A DNA stretch of 64,000 bases from Symsagittifera roscoffensis (taxonomy: Eukaryota; Xenacoelomorpha; Acoela; Convolutidae), in assembly GCF_963678635.1 (NCBI RefSeq), contig NC_087066.1:41187223-41251222 (forward strand), in the 5' to 3' direction. Position numbers and translations under genes: made by a program. Under the pieces are notes generated by a model that was not told the origin of the DNA, ran no database searches, and saw only the letters and a list, made by a program, of their open reading frames with translations. Position 1 is the stretch's first letter; every line of letters begins with the position of its first letter. This document shows, in pieces, positions 32,410 to 42,412 of the stretch.

Positions 32410-33243
32410 TCAAGGTGTTGCATCAATTGTGAGTGGACATACTCTAACATAATCTTTGTTATTAGAAATTGTGCTAATTGCTTGACTTGAAATATCTGTT
32501 GGTATGTTCAGGAATAGTGGATGAGACCATTCGGGGTGCCAAACATAATCTGATTGTTCTTCTAGGACATTTCCATGAGTAGAATTTTGAAGTCTAAAAC
32601 TTTTTCTTGCTTGTGAGATCAAATCAATTCATGTGTGAAATAATCGATAATAAACCATGCTAAGACTTTTTGTAACTCGTGTTTAACATTCTGCGAAACT
32701 TCGTTACTGGTTAAATTTTCACGACTTGTCTTTAAAAATTCGGAAAATATTGCAATTTCATGTCTTACAGCTGTTTGTCTAGATGCTTGAACTGGTGAAG
32801 TTCCTTGAGAATCTGTTTTTTCTAGTATAGAAAGATAACTATAGATTATTGAAAATAAATCGTTAGTGAATATTGCGTTCACACTTTGTGAGTTTTGATG
32901 TTGTATATTTTTTATGTACTCTGTGAATACTTTTGAAAATTCTATATCTACGTCGTCTGTTTGAAGTAGATATCTACCATGAAACTTACTTGGTGACTTG
33001 ATTTCTATGGTATAGATTCTGTACTGTTGTCTTATATTACATATCCTTTTAAATAGTGATCAATAATTTGTCTTTTGACTTTTACTTCTGGAAATTCTGC
33101 TGTACATGGACTAATTTCTTTTTTCGAATAAATTTGCGATTAAAGTTTGACCAAATTGTATTTGTCCTCTATCATCAGTGAGTAAATTGATTAAAAATGG
33201 AAGAATGGAGTTTTCATCTTCCCTTTCCTCATTTTGACTCATT
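32410..33243 (-). pseudogene. gag: Gag N-terminal block, third copy, joined to the rest of gag
   Basis: Pieces 32619-32882 and 32410-32622 continue from an N-terminal start near 33243 (MSQNEERED, then ILPFLINLLTDDRGQIQFG). A frameshift near 33120 splits the first part. This copy alone continues past ISQARKSF into RLQNSTHGNVLEEQ and YVWHPEWSHPLFLN, which leads into the main gag. The block has helical character and no motif that I recognise; by position it would be the matrix-like part. Confidence 0.55.
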
Positions 33244-33249
33244 TTTGTG

Positions 33250-34760
33250 TTTTATGACTGTTAATGTGTAGTTTTCAATGTGTTTTATTGGTTGATTCCA
33301 ATTGTATATACTGGTTTGATTTTGTATGTCTTTTTCATTCTTCGTTTTCCTTGGATTGATGATTGTGATGTGGTTTCTGAGTCAGAAAAATATAATGTAT
33401 CACTAACTTGATAATTTTTATTTATGGAGTCTTTCAACCTGTACAGTTCTTCTAAATTACTGGTTTCTGATTAGGAGACTGCGTTTCTTTGCTTTGAAAA
33501 TGTTTTTCGTGTAATCTGTCTTTGTTTGCTTAAAATTTTTCTTGTGATTGTCTGTCGCTTTGTTCTAATATATCCTATTCTTTGTTTGTATAGAGTGACT
33601 ACGAGATTATATTTTTCGTTGTTTATTTCACAATTGTGTAAAATGATTGTTTGTTTATTTCCCAAATTGTCTAGTACCATAAGGTTTAGGATGACGGGTG
33701 CTATATTGGGGTTAGTGATTTTTAATGTCCTAAACTATTAGCTCTGTCGATTTTTTTGTGGTTAGCCTAACTTGGGTCATGTATTTCAGGGTTGGAGAGA
33801 AAAGTATATATCGATTCCTGAGAATGATTTTTACACTCTCGTGGCTAGTCTAAGTTAAGGTGTTAACTTATTTAATCTTACTTAGGGGTAGTGATTGTGT
33901 TCAAGGGTTGGAGAATAGTAAATCGATCCACAAGGTTCAGGTATAATTAGAACACAAGTAGTTCGTTAGATACTATTTTAAACTTACTAAGTTTAAGTAT
34001 GATCCTGGGTCAGGTAAGAGAGGGGGGGGGGGTCAAGTGAAGGATGAATAACCGAAGTTTTTCACTGTTTATCCTGATTAGAATGGTTAGTGTGATTGAA
34101 AAATTTCTATTAGTCCAGGGTCTTGAGAAAGGGTTGGATAGTGAATCGACGTTGAAGGTCGTTAGACAATTTGTTAATTGTGAGGGGGAGAACAAAACTG
34201 TTCTCTTTGATCCAAGGATAAGCCTTGATGATCAGAATATAAAATTAATGTTTTAAAATTTAATTGAGATGAAAGTGAATTAAAAATTCAATTAACGCCT
34301 TGATAATCTGTTAAATTTATAAGAGTTTAATTTAAATGAAAATAAGATTAAATTAAGTAAAGGTTTAACTGATAGAAAATTTTTGTTTTATTATTTTTTG
34401 ACGATGTTAGGAGATTTATGATTCGCTGTTATGTTTTAAGTGATGAAGCTAGGATGAAGAGATGATTTATATAAACTAACAATTTGTGTTTATACTAACT
34501 AAATTTTTTATTTTTATTTTCAATAAATATTTTTTCCTGAAATCTTTTGAATTAACTGTAGATTTTTGAAGAGAACGACTGGAGATGTTTTTTTATCAGT
34601 TGTTATTGTACAATAATAAGTTAAGCGCCTATAATTGTTGTTGAACATTGTTTTTCAAGGATACTAGGTTTGCAACTGAAAATCTAAATTCAATGCTAAT
34701 AAAATTCTAAATATAAAAGTTTGTGTTGGCTTTTACCGTACGGTAAGACCGTACCGTAAA
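33250..34760 (-). other. 1.5-kb noncoding part of 5' block I, with a short unknown frame
   Basis: The minus strand has a short frame at 33471-33680 (MVLDNLGNKQTIILHNCEIN) that continues with interruptions as a basic, Ser-rich stretch towards the MSQNEERED start; the same frame in the next unit (35618-35845) is in better condition. The right part holds a run of ten G (about 34022-34031) and AT-rich DNA. No LTR ends are visible, and the sequence does not match the LTRs. Confidence 0.4.
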
Positions 34761-35404
34761 ACTTTTTCTTGCTTGTGAGATTAAATCAATATTATGTGTA
34801 AAATAATCGATAATAAACCATGCTAAGATTTTTTGTAACTCTTGTTTAACATTCTGCGAAACTTCGTTACTGGTTAAATTTTCACGACTTGTCTTTAAAA
34901 ATTCGGAGAATTTTGCGATTTCATGTCTCACAGCTGTTTGTCTAGATGCTTGAACTGGTGAAGTTCCTTGAGAATCAGTTTTTTCTAGTATAGATAGATA
35001 ACTATAGATTATTGAAAATAAATCGTTAGTGAATTTTGAAATTTCACTTTGTGAATTTTGATGTTGTATATTTTTTATGTACTCTGTGAATACTTTTGAA
35101 AATTTTATATCTACGTCGTCTGTTTGAAGTAGATATCTACCATGAAACTTACTTGGTGACTTGATTTCTATGGTATAGATTCCGTACTGTTGTGTTAAAT
35201 TTTATATCCTTTTAAATAGTGATCAATAATTTGTCTTTTGACTTTTACTTCTGGAAATTCTGCTGTACATGGACTAATTCCTTTTTCGAATAAATGTGCG
35301 ATTAAATTTTGACAAAATTGTATTAGTCCTCTATCATCAGTGAGTGAGTTGATTAAAAATGGAAGAAGGGATTTTTCATCTTCCCTTTCTTCATTTTGAC
35401 TCAA
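34707..35404 (-). pseudogene. gag: Gag N-terminal block, second copy
   Basis: Two frames: 35195-35404 (MSQNEEREDEKSLLPFLINS, then FPEVKVKRQIIDHYLKGYKI) and 34707-34931 (MRHEIAKFSEFLKTSREN). A stop after KGYKI and a frame break near 35040 separate them. The tail TVRSYRTVKANTNFYI is not gag but comes from the adjoining block. Confidence 0.55.
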
Positions 35405-36937
35405 TTTTGTGTTTTATGACTGTTAATGTGTAGTTTTCAATGTGTTTTATTGGTTGATTCCAATTGTATAGACGTACTGGTTTGATTTTGTATGTCTTTT
35501 TCATTCTTCGTTTTCCTTGGATTGATGATTGTGATGTGGTTTCTGAGTCAGAAAAATATAATGTATCACTAACTTGATAATTTTTATTTATGGAGTCTTT
35601 TAACCTGTACAGTTCTTCTAAATTACTGGTTTCTGATTCGGAGACTGCGTTTCTTTGCTTTGAAAATGTTTGTCGTGTAATCTGTCTTTGTTTCTTAAAA
35701 TTTTTCTTGTGATTGTCTGTCGCTTTGTTCTAATATATCCTATTCTTTGTTTGTGTAGAGTGATTACGAGATTATATTTTTCGTTGCTTATTTCACAATT
35801 GTGTAAAATGATTGTTTGTTTATTTCCTAAATTGTCTAGTGACATAAGGTTTAGGATGACGGGTGCTATATTGGGGTTAGTGATTTTTTAATGTCCTAAA
35901 CTATTAGTTCTGACGATTTGTTTGTGGTTAGTCTAACTTGCGTCATGTTTTTCAGGGTTGGAGAGAAAAGTATATATCGATTCCTGAGAATGATTTTTAC
36001 ACTCTCGTGGCTAGTCTAAGTTAAGGTGTTAACTTACTTAATCTTACTTAGGGGTAGTGATTGTGTTCAAGGGTTGGAGAATAGTAAATTGATCCACAAG
36101 AATCAGGTATAAGTAGAACACAAGTAGTTCGTTAGATACTATTTTAAACTTACTAAGTTTAAGTATGATCCTGGGTCAGGTAAGAGGGGGGGTCAAGTGA
36201 AGGATGAATAACCGAAGTTCTTCACTGTTTATCCTAATTAGAATGGTTAGTGTGATTGAAAAGTTTCTATTAGTCCAGGGTCTTGAGAAAGGGTTGGATA
36301 GTGAATCGACGTTGAAGGTCGTTAGACAATTTGTTAATTGTAAGGGGGAGAACAAAATTGTTCTCTTTGATCCAAGGATGAGCCTTGATGATCAGAATAT
36401 AAAATTAATGTTTTAAAATTTATTTGAGATGAAAGTGAATTAAAGATCCAATTAACGCCTTGATGATCTGTTAAATTTATAAGAGTTTAATTTAAATGAA
36501 AATAAGATTTAGGATAGGCCTTTCTAAATTATGTAAAGGTTTAACTGATAGAAAATTTTTGTTTTATTAGTTTTTGATGATGTTAGGAGATTTATGATTT
36601 GCTGTTATGTTTTAGGTGATGAAGCTAGGATGAATCGATGATTTATATAACTTAACAATTTGTGTTTATACTAACTAATTTTTTTATTTTTATTTTCAAT
36701 AAATTTTTTTTTCTGATATTTTTTAAATTTACTGCAGATTTTTGAAGAGAACGACTAGAGATGTTTTTTTTATCAGTCGTTATTGTACAATAATAAATTA
36801 AGCGCCTATAATTGTCGTTGAAGATTGTTTTTCAAAGATACTAGGTTTGCAAATGAAAATCTAAATTCAATGCTAATAAAATTCTAAATATAAAAGTTTG
36901 TGTTGGCTTTTACCGTACGGTAAGATCGTACCGTAAA
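35405..36937 (-). other. 1.5-kb noncoding part of 5' block II, with unknown 75-codon frame
   Basis: The frame 35618-35845 reads MSLDNLGNKQTIILHNCEIS followed by a basic region (KQRIGYIRTKRQTITRKIL). It stays nearly open through a Ser/Thr-rich part towards the gag start at 35404, so an N-terminal extension or small upstream gene of about 150 residues is possible. Not recognised. The remainder is AT-rich without genes. Confidence 0.4.
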
Positions 36938-37686
36938 ACTTTTTCTTGCTTGTGAGATTAAATCAATATTATGTGTGAAATAATCGATAATAAACCATGC
37001 TAAGATTTTTTGTAACACGTGTTTAACATTCTGCGAAACTTCTTTACTGAATAAATTTTCACGACTTGTCTTTAAAAATTCGGAGAATATTGCGATTTCA
37101 TGTCTTACAGCTGTTTGTCTAGATGCTTGAACTGGTGAAGTTCCTTGAGAATCTGTTTTTTCTAGTATAAATAGATAACTATAGATTTTTGAAAATAAAT
37201 CGTTAGTGAATTTTTGACTTTGTGAGTTTTGATGTTGTATATTTTTTATGTACTCTGTGAATACTTTTGAAAATTCTATATCTACGTCGTCTGTTTGAAG
37301 TAGATATCTACCATGAAACTTGCTTGGTGACTTGATTTCTATGGTATAGATTCCGTACTGTTGTGTTATATTACATATCCTTTTAAATAGTGATCAATAA
37401 TTTTTCTTTTGACTTTTACTTCTGGAAATTCTGCTGTACATGGACTAATTCCTTTTTCGAATAAATTTGCGATTAAATTTTGAGAAAAAAATTGTATTTG
37501 TCCTCTATCATCACTGAGTGAGTTGATTAAAAATGGAAGAATGGAGTATATCGTCCTTTGTTGTCGTATATCGTCTCTTGTCCGAGGTCTTTTTCCAATA
37601 CTGAGTAGTTCGCGTCTTGTTCGGAATAATGGCTCTGATCTATTGAGTCGTAGAGACATTTCAATTAAATTGTTTTCATTTAACAT
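36938..37686 (-). pseudogene. gag: Gag N-terminal block, first (probably original) copy
   Basis: The 106-codon frame 37366-37686 begins MLNENNLIEMSLRLNRSEPL, about 90 bp left of the primer-binding site, as expected for gag. The middle (RRELLSIGKRPRTRDD) is missing from the other two copies, which start MSQNEERED instead, so this start is probably the ancestral one. The frame stops at KGYVI; the continuation to ISQARKSF is readable to about 36940 with a stop and frame breaks, after which the sequence leaves gag. Confidence 0.6.
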
Positions 37687-37773
37687 TTTTAGAAACGTTT
37701 TTTTTTGTCTAAGTCTAATCTATTTGGTTAGTTCTAAGCTAATTTGTTTTTTAAGGTCTTGTTCGAGACTTTT

Positions 37774-37783
37774 GGTCGCACCA
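37774..37783 (-). promoter_or_regulatory. Primer-binding site of the large retroelement
   Basis: The minus strand reads TGGTGCGACC two bases after the LTR end. A site starting TGG at this place pairs with the CCA end of a tRNA ending GGTCGCACCA and primes minus-strand cDNA. The tRNA species was not identified. Confidence 0.6.
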
Positions 37784-37785
37784 GA

Positions 37786-38164
37786 TGAGTTGGGATGATA
37801 GGTCTAACTCATAGAGTAATTTCAGATAGGATACACCGTCTGCTCGTCACGCTATCTTATTTTCGGCCGGATAGATTTGTGCAACTTCTTAGTCTAATAC
37901 CGATCTTAATCTTACTCTTATATCTCTTAGTCTCAATAGATCTAGAGTATACTGGTTTTGTTACGAGTCGGTCTCTTGGAAAAAGCAACTAAATTATAAG
38001 TTAAATTCAAATTGCTCTGGTGCTGAAATTTCAAGTAAATTCAGCGCTTACAAATAAGTGGCTTGTTAGTTTGATGGAGTGTGATTAGTTAGTCTTTAAT
38101 GTTTTATAGGGATAAAATATCTAAATTATAACCAATATTAAATTATAAATTGGATCTGGTTCCA
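37786..38164 (-). repeat. 5' LTR of the large retroelement
   Basis: A 379-bp LTR, on the minus strand TGGAACCAGATCC to CCCAACTCA. It is shared with 5496-5724 except for about 150 bp in the middle (roughly 37965-38110), which are found only here. It contains TTCGGCCGGATAGATT and TCTTAGTCTAATACCGATCT, which are common to all three LTRs of the window. Confidence 0.8.
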
Positions 38165-39486
38165 ATAGCTTTTTTTTCTGATTGTGATTCACAAGTGTTA
38201 TTAAACTGAGTTTTATTTCAAACAATTAGTTTTTTGTATTTCAAATTTTAGTAAAGTATCTCGCGCAAATTAAGGTTCATTACAAATGCACACTTTCAGG
38301 ATGTGCTTGCTGCTTTTTTCTTTTATAATTGGCGTTCTCGTTTTCTAAGCAAAGTATTCTATTTTTAATTGTCTCAAAAGGAATTTTCATGTCAAGTAAA
38401 TCAGGAGCTGATCCAGGATTTTCTCGAGGGGGATGGGGCATATTTTCGATATTTAGGTCATTTTTTTTAAAATATTGTGTTCCGCTATCAAATGTTCAAA
38501 AATACAGGTAAAAAAAAACGTTTTTGGGCACTTTTTGAAAATTTCTTGGGCAAAAAACTGCGTTTTTGACGCAAGTTCTCGCCTGAAAACTAGTAAATAA
38601 TGGCGCGAATGGCTCTCTTATTAAAAAGTATTGGTTTCATTACCGAAATTGAATTTTTTACAAGGGGGACCTTTTGGGCAGTCAGATGGTCGAGCCCCTT
38701 GGGGGGAAGAAAGCACGCCCCGCCCTAAATGCGCTACTGAAGTTTATACTAAACCTGTTCATCAGAAGTGAGAAACCCTTTGTGTCATTCGCGCAATTTT
38801 GATAATGGAAGCTTTTCAAAACCTATCTAATACAACGTTTGATGATGTTTTTGATATTGCATCATTCAGTGTTTAGCAGAAATCATTTTTGAATCTGCAA
38901 CACGCTATCAATCAGCGGAAAATATTTCATGTGAATTAAAGATTGGGTTTGCTGAGATTTGGCCCATTTAGTCGAGTTTTCAATCTTGTTTATGAACTAT
39001 CTTTTATCTATAAATGTGAAATAGTTTTTCCACTTTTCAATTTGAAATACTGTCTTCCAAATTTAAAATAATTCGGTAGCTGCCTTCGAATATTCGCTTT
39101 CATCTTTACCAATTAAAAAATACAACGTAAAATTATGCTAGATGATAACATGGACAATACTATAAGAGAAGGAATTTTCAAATAATTACGTCGGTAGTAA
39201 TAAGTAGGGAGTCCAAAGCAAAAAGAAATCCTACACCATTACGAAGCCAAACATTGAATTTTGTAAAGTGTAACTGGATTCCGCAACAAGGACGCTCTCC
39301 TTGTTTTTCCTGTGTTCTTTCGTTTTCTTTGATAGTTCCTTCAAAATTATGACATCTTTAAGGACTTGTCTCTGAACTCCAGAGTCCTAAAGACACCTAA
39401 TTGTGCGCTTTCCCAGTGCACAGTTTGCCTTCGTAATGATGCAGATCCAAAATTAGTCAAATTAGGTAAATAATTAATCAAAAACG
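38165..39486. other. Gene-free DNA with a GADPGF-type dispersed repeat
   Basis: At about 38397-38460 the plus strand can be read as SGADPGFSRGGWG, a peptide often seen when a common marine-invertebrate repeat is translated; the DNA is related to 49066-49100 and 50190-50222 in reverse complement. At 38665-38750 is a G/C-rich remnant. The rest is AT-rich without genes. Confidence 0.4.
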
Positions 39487-39533
39487 TAACAAGACTGCTC
39501 GTATATCAGTGCAAGGCTCTGAGTGCTCCGACT
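39487..39533 (-). mobile_element. HLE copy 2, 3' end remnant
   Basis: CAAGACTGCTCGTATATCAG followed by a degenerate stem (GCAAGGCTCTG) and GCTCCGACTGCC is the family 3' end read on the minus strand. The body is not present. Confidence 0.6.
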
Positions 39534-40184
39534 GCCCCTCAGTTGGCCTCGAAAAATTTTTATTAAAAAATTTTTTGATGAATTGAAAACTTTGGACTGC
39601 CAATATCAAATATAAAGTGCCAAAATTTGAGCTGAAATAAAATGACCGATTAGTTTGCCTTAATTCGATTGGGTATAGTATGAGTGCAGAATAAATCGTC
39701 TCTTTAATTCAAGCGTTGAATCTAATTAATTATTAATCGAGAACTTTTAATCACGCTTAGGCTAAGAGTAAGCATAATCGCTTGAAATTCCAAAAATTTC
39801 CGGATCGATACTCATACGCAATCAATTTTATAATTTTTTCTGAATAAAAACCACTCCAAGCATACATATTCCTCACTTTCTTCAAAAGTCAGAACAATAA
39901 GAGTTTCGAAAGGGTATCAAACTTTTGGCTCGAAAAGAACATTTAATTTAAATTGCTGTACAAAAAGCCGATTTTAAATTACAACAAACAATAATTGTCC
40001 CTAACTGGAACTTAAAAAATTGATCATCTGACATTAATTAATACTCGAAGCACAGTATTTCTTTTTTTTCTATATGAATAAAAGTCTTATAATTAATCAT
40101 ATTATTGAACATCTAACGCACCAAAGTAATATAGTCAATTTCAAAAAAGCTACTTGTCAATTTTCGAGCTGTTCGTATGTAAAC
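39534..40184. other. No recognised feature
   Basis: AT-rich DNA without open frames of note or repeats shared with the rest of the window. Confidence 0.4.
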
Positions 40185-40440
40185 AAGACTGCTCGTTTAT
40201 CAGCGCAAAGCCCTGAATGTTCCGACTGTCGTCGCTTAAATCATATCAAATCGTTTTTGAAAACCTATACATTTTGTTGAAAACCTTTTGGACAATATTT
40301 AGTGTAAATTTTTAAAACAAAATATTGAAAACCTATACATTTTGGACAATATTTAGTGTAAAATTTTGTGTCGTACGAAATTAATACGACAGATCCGATT
40401 AGCTAGCTTCAATTCAATTTGAATCGATTTTGTTGTGCGG
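40185..40440 (-). mobile_element. HLE copy 3, divergent subfamily, partial
   Basis: It begins CAAGACTGCTCGTTTATCAG with a CGCAAAGCCCTG stem and TGTTCCGACTG. The following 200 bp do not match the common HLE body but match 52908-53035 in reverse complement (TACATTTTGGAC, AGTGTAAATTTTT, GTCGTACGAAA, GCTAGCTTCAATTC). There is also a small internal duplication (CCTATACATTTTG at about 40262 and 40331). So a second HLE subfamily shares the 3' end but has another interior. Confidence 0.55.
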
Positions 40441-41015
40441 GATAATTCGCAAGGCATAAATAATTCGCGTAACGTTCTGAGCAATATGAATAAATTCTTC
40501 AAAGCGCGCATTTTTTTTTAATTAAGATGCTTATTCCGCCCTCAATAAATTAACAGCGCATCGTTATCTCAATGAACGACAAACTCGAACTACGAGTTGC
40601 TGTCGTAATTAAGTTCAATCAATCAGATTTGAGCATTTTGTTTTCTGTATTCAGGTTTTATGATTTTTTGGGCAAAATAGGCATAAAGACCCGTCTTTTG
40701 CTTCTATTTAGCCTGTGAAAACTGATAAATTGTTAACGCTTGCGATTAATAAGCTTTATAAAATCGGAAGCAGCGGGTTAGCAACTTTTTTAACAGAATC
40801 ATTTGACTCGATCCTTATCCTCAGACGTATCTTGATTCATAATGAATTCAACTTTCATAGCGTCTTCAGCACACTTTGTCTCGGGTTAGCGAAGGCGGGC
40901 GCCTCGGACGGCAAAGATCCTGGATTCGAACGGGAATCATTCCGGTTTAAAAAAAAACAAGTTCAAATGGTCGGCCTTTCATTTTTCGGCTTAGATTTTG
41001 TCGGCTTAATTGCCA
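40441..41015. other. Gene-free DNA with tRNA-like fragment at 40885-40935
   Basis: At 40885-40935 the sequence GTTAGCGAAGG resembles a tRNA D-arm and TGGATTCGAACGGGA resembles a T-arm (stem CCTG with CGGG, loop GATTCGAA). Spacing is a little short for a tRNA. It may be the head of a tRNA-derived SINE. A 121-codon open frame crosses it but has no protein features. Confidence 0.35.
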
Positions 41016-41880
41016 CATCTTTGAATTGTTTTTTTTTGCTCTGCGCATTTTTCATTGTAAATGCTTTTAGTAATTTGTGATTTGATGAATTCCTGCAATT
41101 TGTAGTTTAGTACTAGCCTTAACTTCATAAAAATTTATTCAGCCCGAACAAATTCGGCTTATAATTTATCGTTTTGTGACCTAATTATGGATAGTAGTTA
41201 TAAGACAGGCGTAATTTTTATGTGGTCCTCTCCGGATCAAAAAATGGTTAAACATCTTCTAATTCATTTTTTAGTTCAAAATTTTCCATGACAACAATTT
41301 TGTTTTCGGTTCGACTGGAGTTTCCCCAAAGTATGTCGGCTCAGTTACCGCTCACTATTTTTTTGAATTTTTGTTCAACGATGTCGAGTGTGTTCCTGAA
41401 CGTATATACCACAAGTAGAACATCATTCCAGGCACATCTTTGAAAATCTTTTAGCTGTGGTTTTTTAGAAATGTTACTAATTTTTTTTGCACTTAATTAA
41501 TCTTTCTTTTCTAGTGTTCTAGCATGCAATGCTGTTTTTATGTAGCATCGCAAGTGTTGCAAAGCTCTGCGTCGCCTCTGTGTATCATTAATAATTCTCT
41601 GTATGCACAATGCGCAAAAAATATCATTTTTGCGCAAAAAAAATCTCAGTATCGACATGCACAAAAAAAACCAGCATTGATAAATCAGTGAAACTCTGCA
41701 CAAAAATTTGCACGTAAGAATTTTAAGCGCGTTTCAACTGGCTTCTTATTAAATTCATGTTTATTGAAACTCTCAGAGATAATATACATGGTTGAGGCAA
41801 AAAAAGGCTAGGGGTTCCGATCCGTTCGGGATCTGTTTTATAGACGTTTATCTTGTGTAGATATCCAAATAAGATATTAT

Positions 41881-42412
41881 TGTTCCGACTTTCGATACGA
41901 AAGTAACGGAATATTTGTGCTCGGGGTGGGTTTTTTTTTCTTCAGACAAATTTCGACTTTTTAACTAAGAAGTTTTGACGGATTTTTTTAAATATCAGCC
42001 AAAAGCTATTGTTGTCTTGAGCTCATATTTGAAAAGATATTTTACCTGTGATATTTTTTCGTAAAGTTACGTGGGTTTAAAAATTGCCATTTTGGCCAAT
42101 TTGGGACAATTGACGCGCGATATATTTCGCGCTATTAACGCGTAAGCGGAGAGTTAACCCGTCTTAGAAATCGTTCCAAATTGGTTAAAAGAAGCTTATT
42201 TACCATAATTGGTTTGTTACGAGCGAAATTTATCTTTTTGTACTTAATATGGCGTGTGGGGGATGATTTTCATAAAAAATTTCAAATTTTAGAAGAAAAA
42301 AAAAAATTTCATTTTGCTTTATTTCATTGAATTTTTTAATGTTATTACTGCTCCATAAACCTTAAAAGGCAGTCGGAACATTCAAGGCTTCGTCTGGATA
42401 CGAGGAGTCTTG
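41881..42412 (+). mobile_element. HLE copy 4 (complete, in unit 1)
   Basis: Full-length copy, 532 bp. At the 5' end TGTTCCG is followed by a hairpin with arms ACTTTCG and CGAAAGT, then AACGGAA, which pairs with TTCCG. The 3' end has AGTCGGAACA, a weakened stem (CAAGGCTTCGTCTGG) and GAGTCTTG. Conserved body features are GCGCGATATATTTCGCGC (about 42116), itself a palindrome, and ATGGCGTGTGGGGGATG. The first 25 bases resemble copy 6 and the rest resembles copy 9, so it is a chimera. Confidence 0.8.

Larger units (their letters stand above)
22491..32797 (-). repeat. Unit B of the 10.2-kb tandem duplication
   Basis: It corresponds to 12292-22490 along its length, with extra DNA at about 23010-23170, about 64 bp more in integrase (around 24697-24768), and 60 bp less in each gag capsid copy. 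It contains gag (twice), protease, RT, RNase H and integrase, but no env. Confidence 0.85.
32599..36937 (-). repeat. Tandem repeat of the 5' block, about 2.17 kb x 2 plus a partial third
   Basis: Unit I 32599-34760, unit II 34761-36937, and the gag N-terminal part of a third copy at 36938-37550. Each full unit is a gag N-terminal block (about 0.65 kb) plus about 1.5 kb of other DNA. In units II and III the gag block ends at ISQARKSF and passes into the motif ACCGTACGGT (palindromic) and AT-rich DNA; in unit I it passes into gag. Unit identity is high, with a few small indels. Confidence 0.8.
5496..38164 (-). mobile_element. Large rearranged env-bearing Ty3/gypsy-type LTR retroelement
   Basis: The boundaries are two related LTRs in the same orientation, 229 bp and 379 bp. 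Domain order on the minus strand is LTR, primer-binding site, gag with CCHC knuckle, aspartic protease (DSG), RT (YLDD in one copy), RNase H, integrase, env-like gene, LTR. This order is the Ty3/gypsy order with an envelope gene. At 32.7 kb it is several times the usual 5-10 kb because of nested tandem duplications: the gag N-terminal block three times (right end), a gag-to-integrase block twice (10.2 kb), and gag doubled again inside each block. All reading frames contain stops or frameshifts, so the copy is dead. No convincing target-site duplication flanks it (CATATT on the left, ATAGCT on the right). Confidence 0.8.

Noticed and set aside
12292-32797. Two separate retroelements in tandem
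   Set aside because: No LTR or primer-binding site lies at the junction near 22491, and env occurs once only. A segmental duplication inside one element fits better.
33250-34760. The repeated 1.5-kb block as additional LTRs
   Set aside because: It lacks TG...CA ends next to a primer-binding site and shows no similarity to the real LTRs. The real LTRs are at 5496-5724 and 37786-38164.
40715-41080. 121-codon plus-strand frame
   Set aside because: It crosses a tRNA-like fragment and the edge of the 1.44-kb repeat and has no protein features. Its C-terminal hydrophobic part comes from T-rich repeat DNA.
41497-41703. 68-codon minus-strand frame identical in three places (also 42939-43145 and 44379-44585)
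   Set aside because: The identity follows from the recent 1.44-kb tandem duplication of all the DNA. The sequence has no motif, and the surrounding noncoding bases are equally conserved.
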